Shown: piece after piece, positions 63,860 through 64,000 of the stretch
How positions within the stretch are numbered: the stretch's first letter is position 1
Layout of the letters: the number at the start of each line of letters is the position of its first letter
Assembly: GCA_009698675.1 (NCBI GenBank)
Contig: WLPT01000001.1
Location: forward strand, 131,707-195,706
Direction: 5' to 3'
DNA: 64,000 nucleotides
Origin: Actinomycetota bacterium
GTDB lineage: Bacteria; Actinomycetota; Actinomycetes; Nanopelagicales; Nanopelagicaceae
Notes under the pieces: generated by a model
Seen by the model: the letters and a program-made list of their open reading frames with translations, nothing else
What the model was told of the DNA's origin: nothing
Database searches by the model: none
Position numbers and translations under genes: made by a program

Positions 63860-64000
63860 GGGGGTGAACGGTCTCGACTTTGGATGTTGAGGCAGGGGAA
63901 GCGGGCCGAGGAAGCCGGAATGATCTCGTAAACCAATAATCCGTGCAAAAAATAACTGCTGACACTAATCAGCAAGCTTTCACACTCGCTGCATAAGCTA
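63860..64000 (+). ncRNA. ssrA: Transfer-messenger RNA, 5' part, truncated by the window edge
   Basis: It begins GGGGGTGAACGGTCTCGACTTT, the tRNA-like 5' end. The tag reading frame starts at about 63958 and encodes ADTNQQAFTLAA followed by TAA (63994-63996). An Ala-Ala end preceded by hydrophobic TL is the expected degradation signal. The position directly downstream of smpB confirms the identity. The 3' tRNA half lies outside the window. The 77-codon reading frame crossing from 63698 is spurious. Confidence 0.93.

Noticed and set aside
63698..63931. 77-codon reading frame between smpB and the window end
   Set aside because: Its 3' third lies inside the tmRNA gene and the protein has no recognisable features.

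Overview
The window looks like chromosome from a small-genome, low-to-mid GC freshwater actinobacterium of the acI / Nanopelagicales type (inference). Actinobacterial markers seen are a Kgd-type multifunctional 2-oxoglutarate decarboxylase, a SigR/RsrA pair, nickel superoxide dismutase with its S26 protease, monofunctional HisN beside aroA and rsgA, a UPF0182 giant membrane protein, a DUF5679 zinc ribbon, the order prfB-ftsE-ftsX-smpB-ssrA, and an RF2 without a programmed frameshift. Base composition is much lower in GC than in classical actinobacteria, intergenic gaps are short, and many genes overlap by 1 to 4 bases.

Positions 1 to about 28,200 form a catabolic region. It holds the start of a 2-aminobenzoyl-CoA (anthraniloyl-CoA) monooxygenase-type flavoprotein, a 2-aminobenzoate-CoA ligase-like enzyme, a kynurenine-formamidase-like hydrolase, a kynureninase-like PLP enzyme, a RidA deaminase, a BadI-like ring-opening hydrolase, a 3-oxoadipyl-type thiolase, two SDRs, an NDP-forming and an AMP-forming acyl-CoA synthetase, and a split B12-dependent acyl-CoA mutase with its MeaB GTPase. 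Two import systems sit among them: an RbsABC-type and a complete LivKHMGF-type ABC transporter. Two aldo/keto reductases follow, one fused to a RidA domain, and then a bicupin. I propose that the set breaks down anthranilate or kynurenine through ring opening, a carbon-skeleton rearrangement and thiolysis. Three copies of a 14-bp palindrome-like site lie in front of three of these transcription units.

From about 27,700 to 34,100 come an OsmC protein, a polar amino acid ABC transporter, and a compact reactive-sulfur cassette. The cassette consists of a CstR-like repressor, a rhodanese lipoprotein, a CoA-disulfide reductase-rhodanese fusion, a thioredoxin and two tiny Cys-rich paralogues. It is read from a promoter carrying a perfect 18-bp palindrome.

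From 34,150 to 37,640 there is a tadABC pilus-motor operon with a degenerate GGDEF protein beside it. The matching pilin and TadE/G genes lie 21 kb away at 58,200-59,930. Between them are core genes: kgd, sodX/sodN, sigR/rsrA, a SRAP protein, aroA, rsgA, hisN, copA, initiator tRNA-Met, UPF0182, a PDZ-less YlbL-like S16 protease, a zincin-family protein that has lost its HExxH motif, a YgjP-like metallopeptidase, DUF5679 and a PqqD/ThiF-like protein. The right end is prfB, ftsE, ftsX, smpB and the 5' part of tmRNA, which runs off the window just after its tag stop codon.
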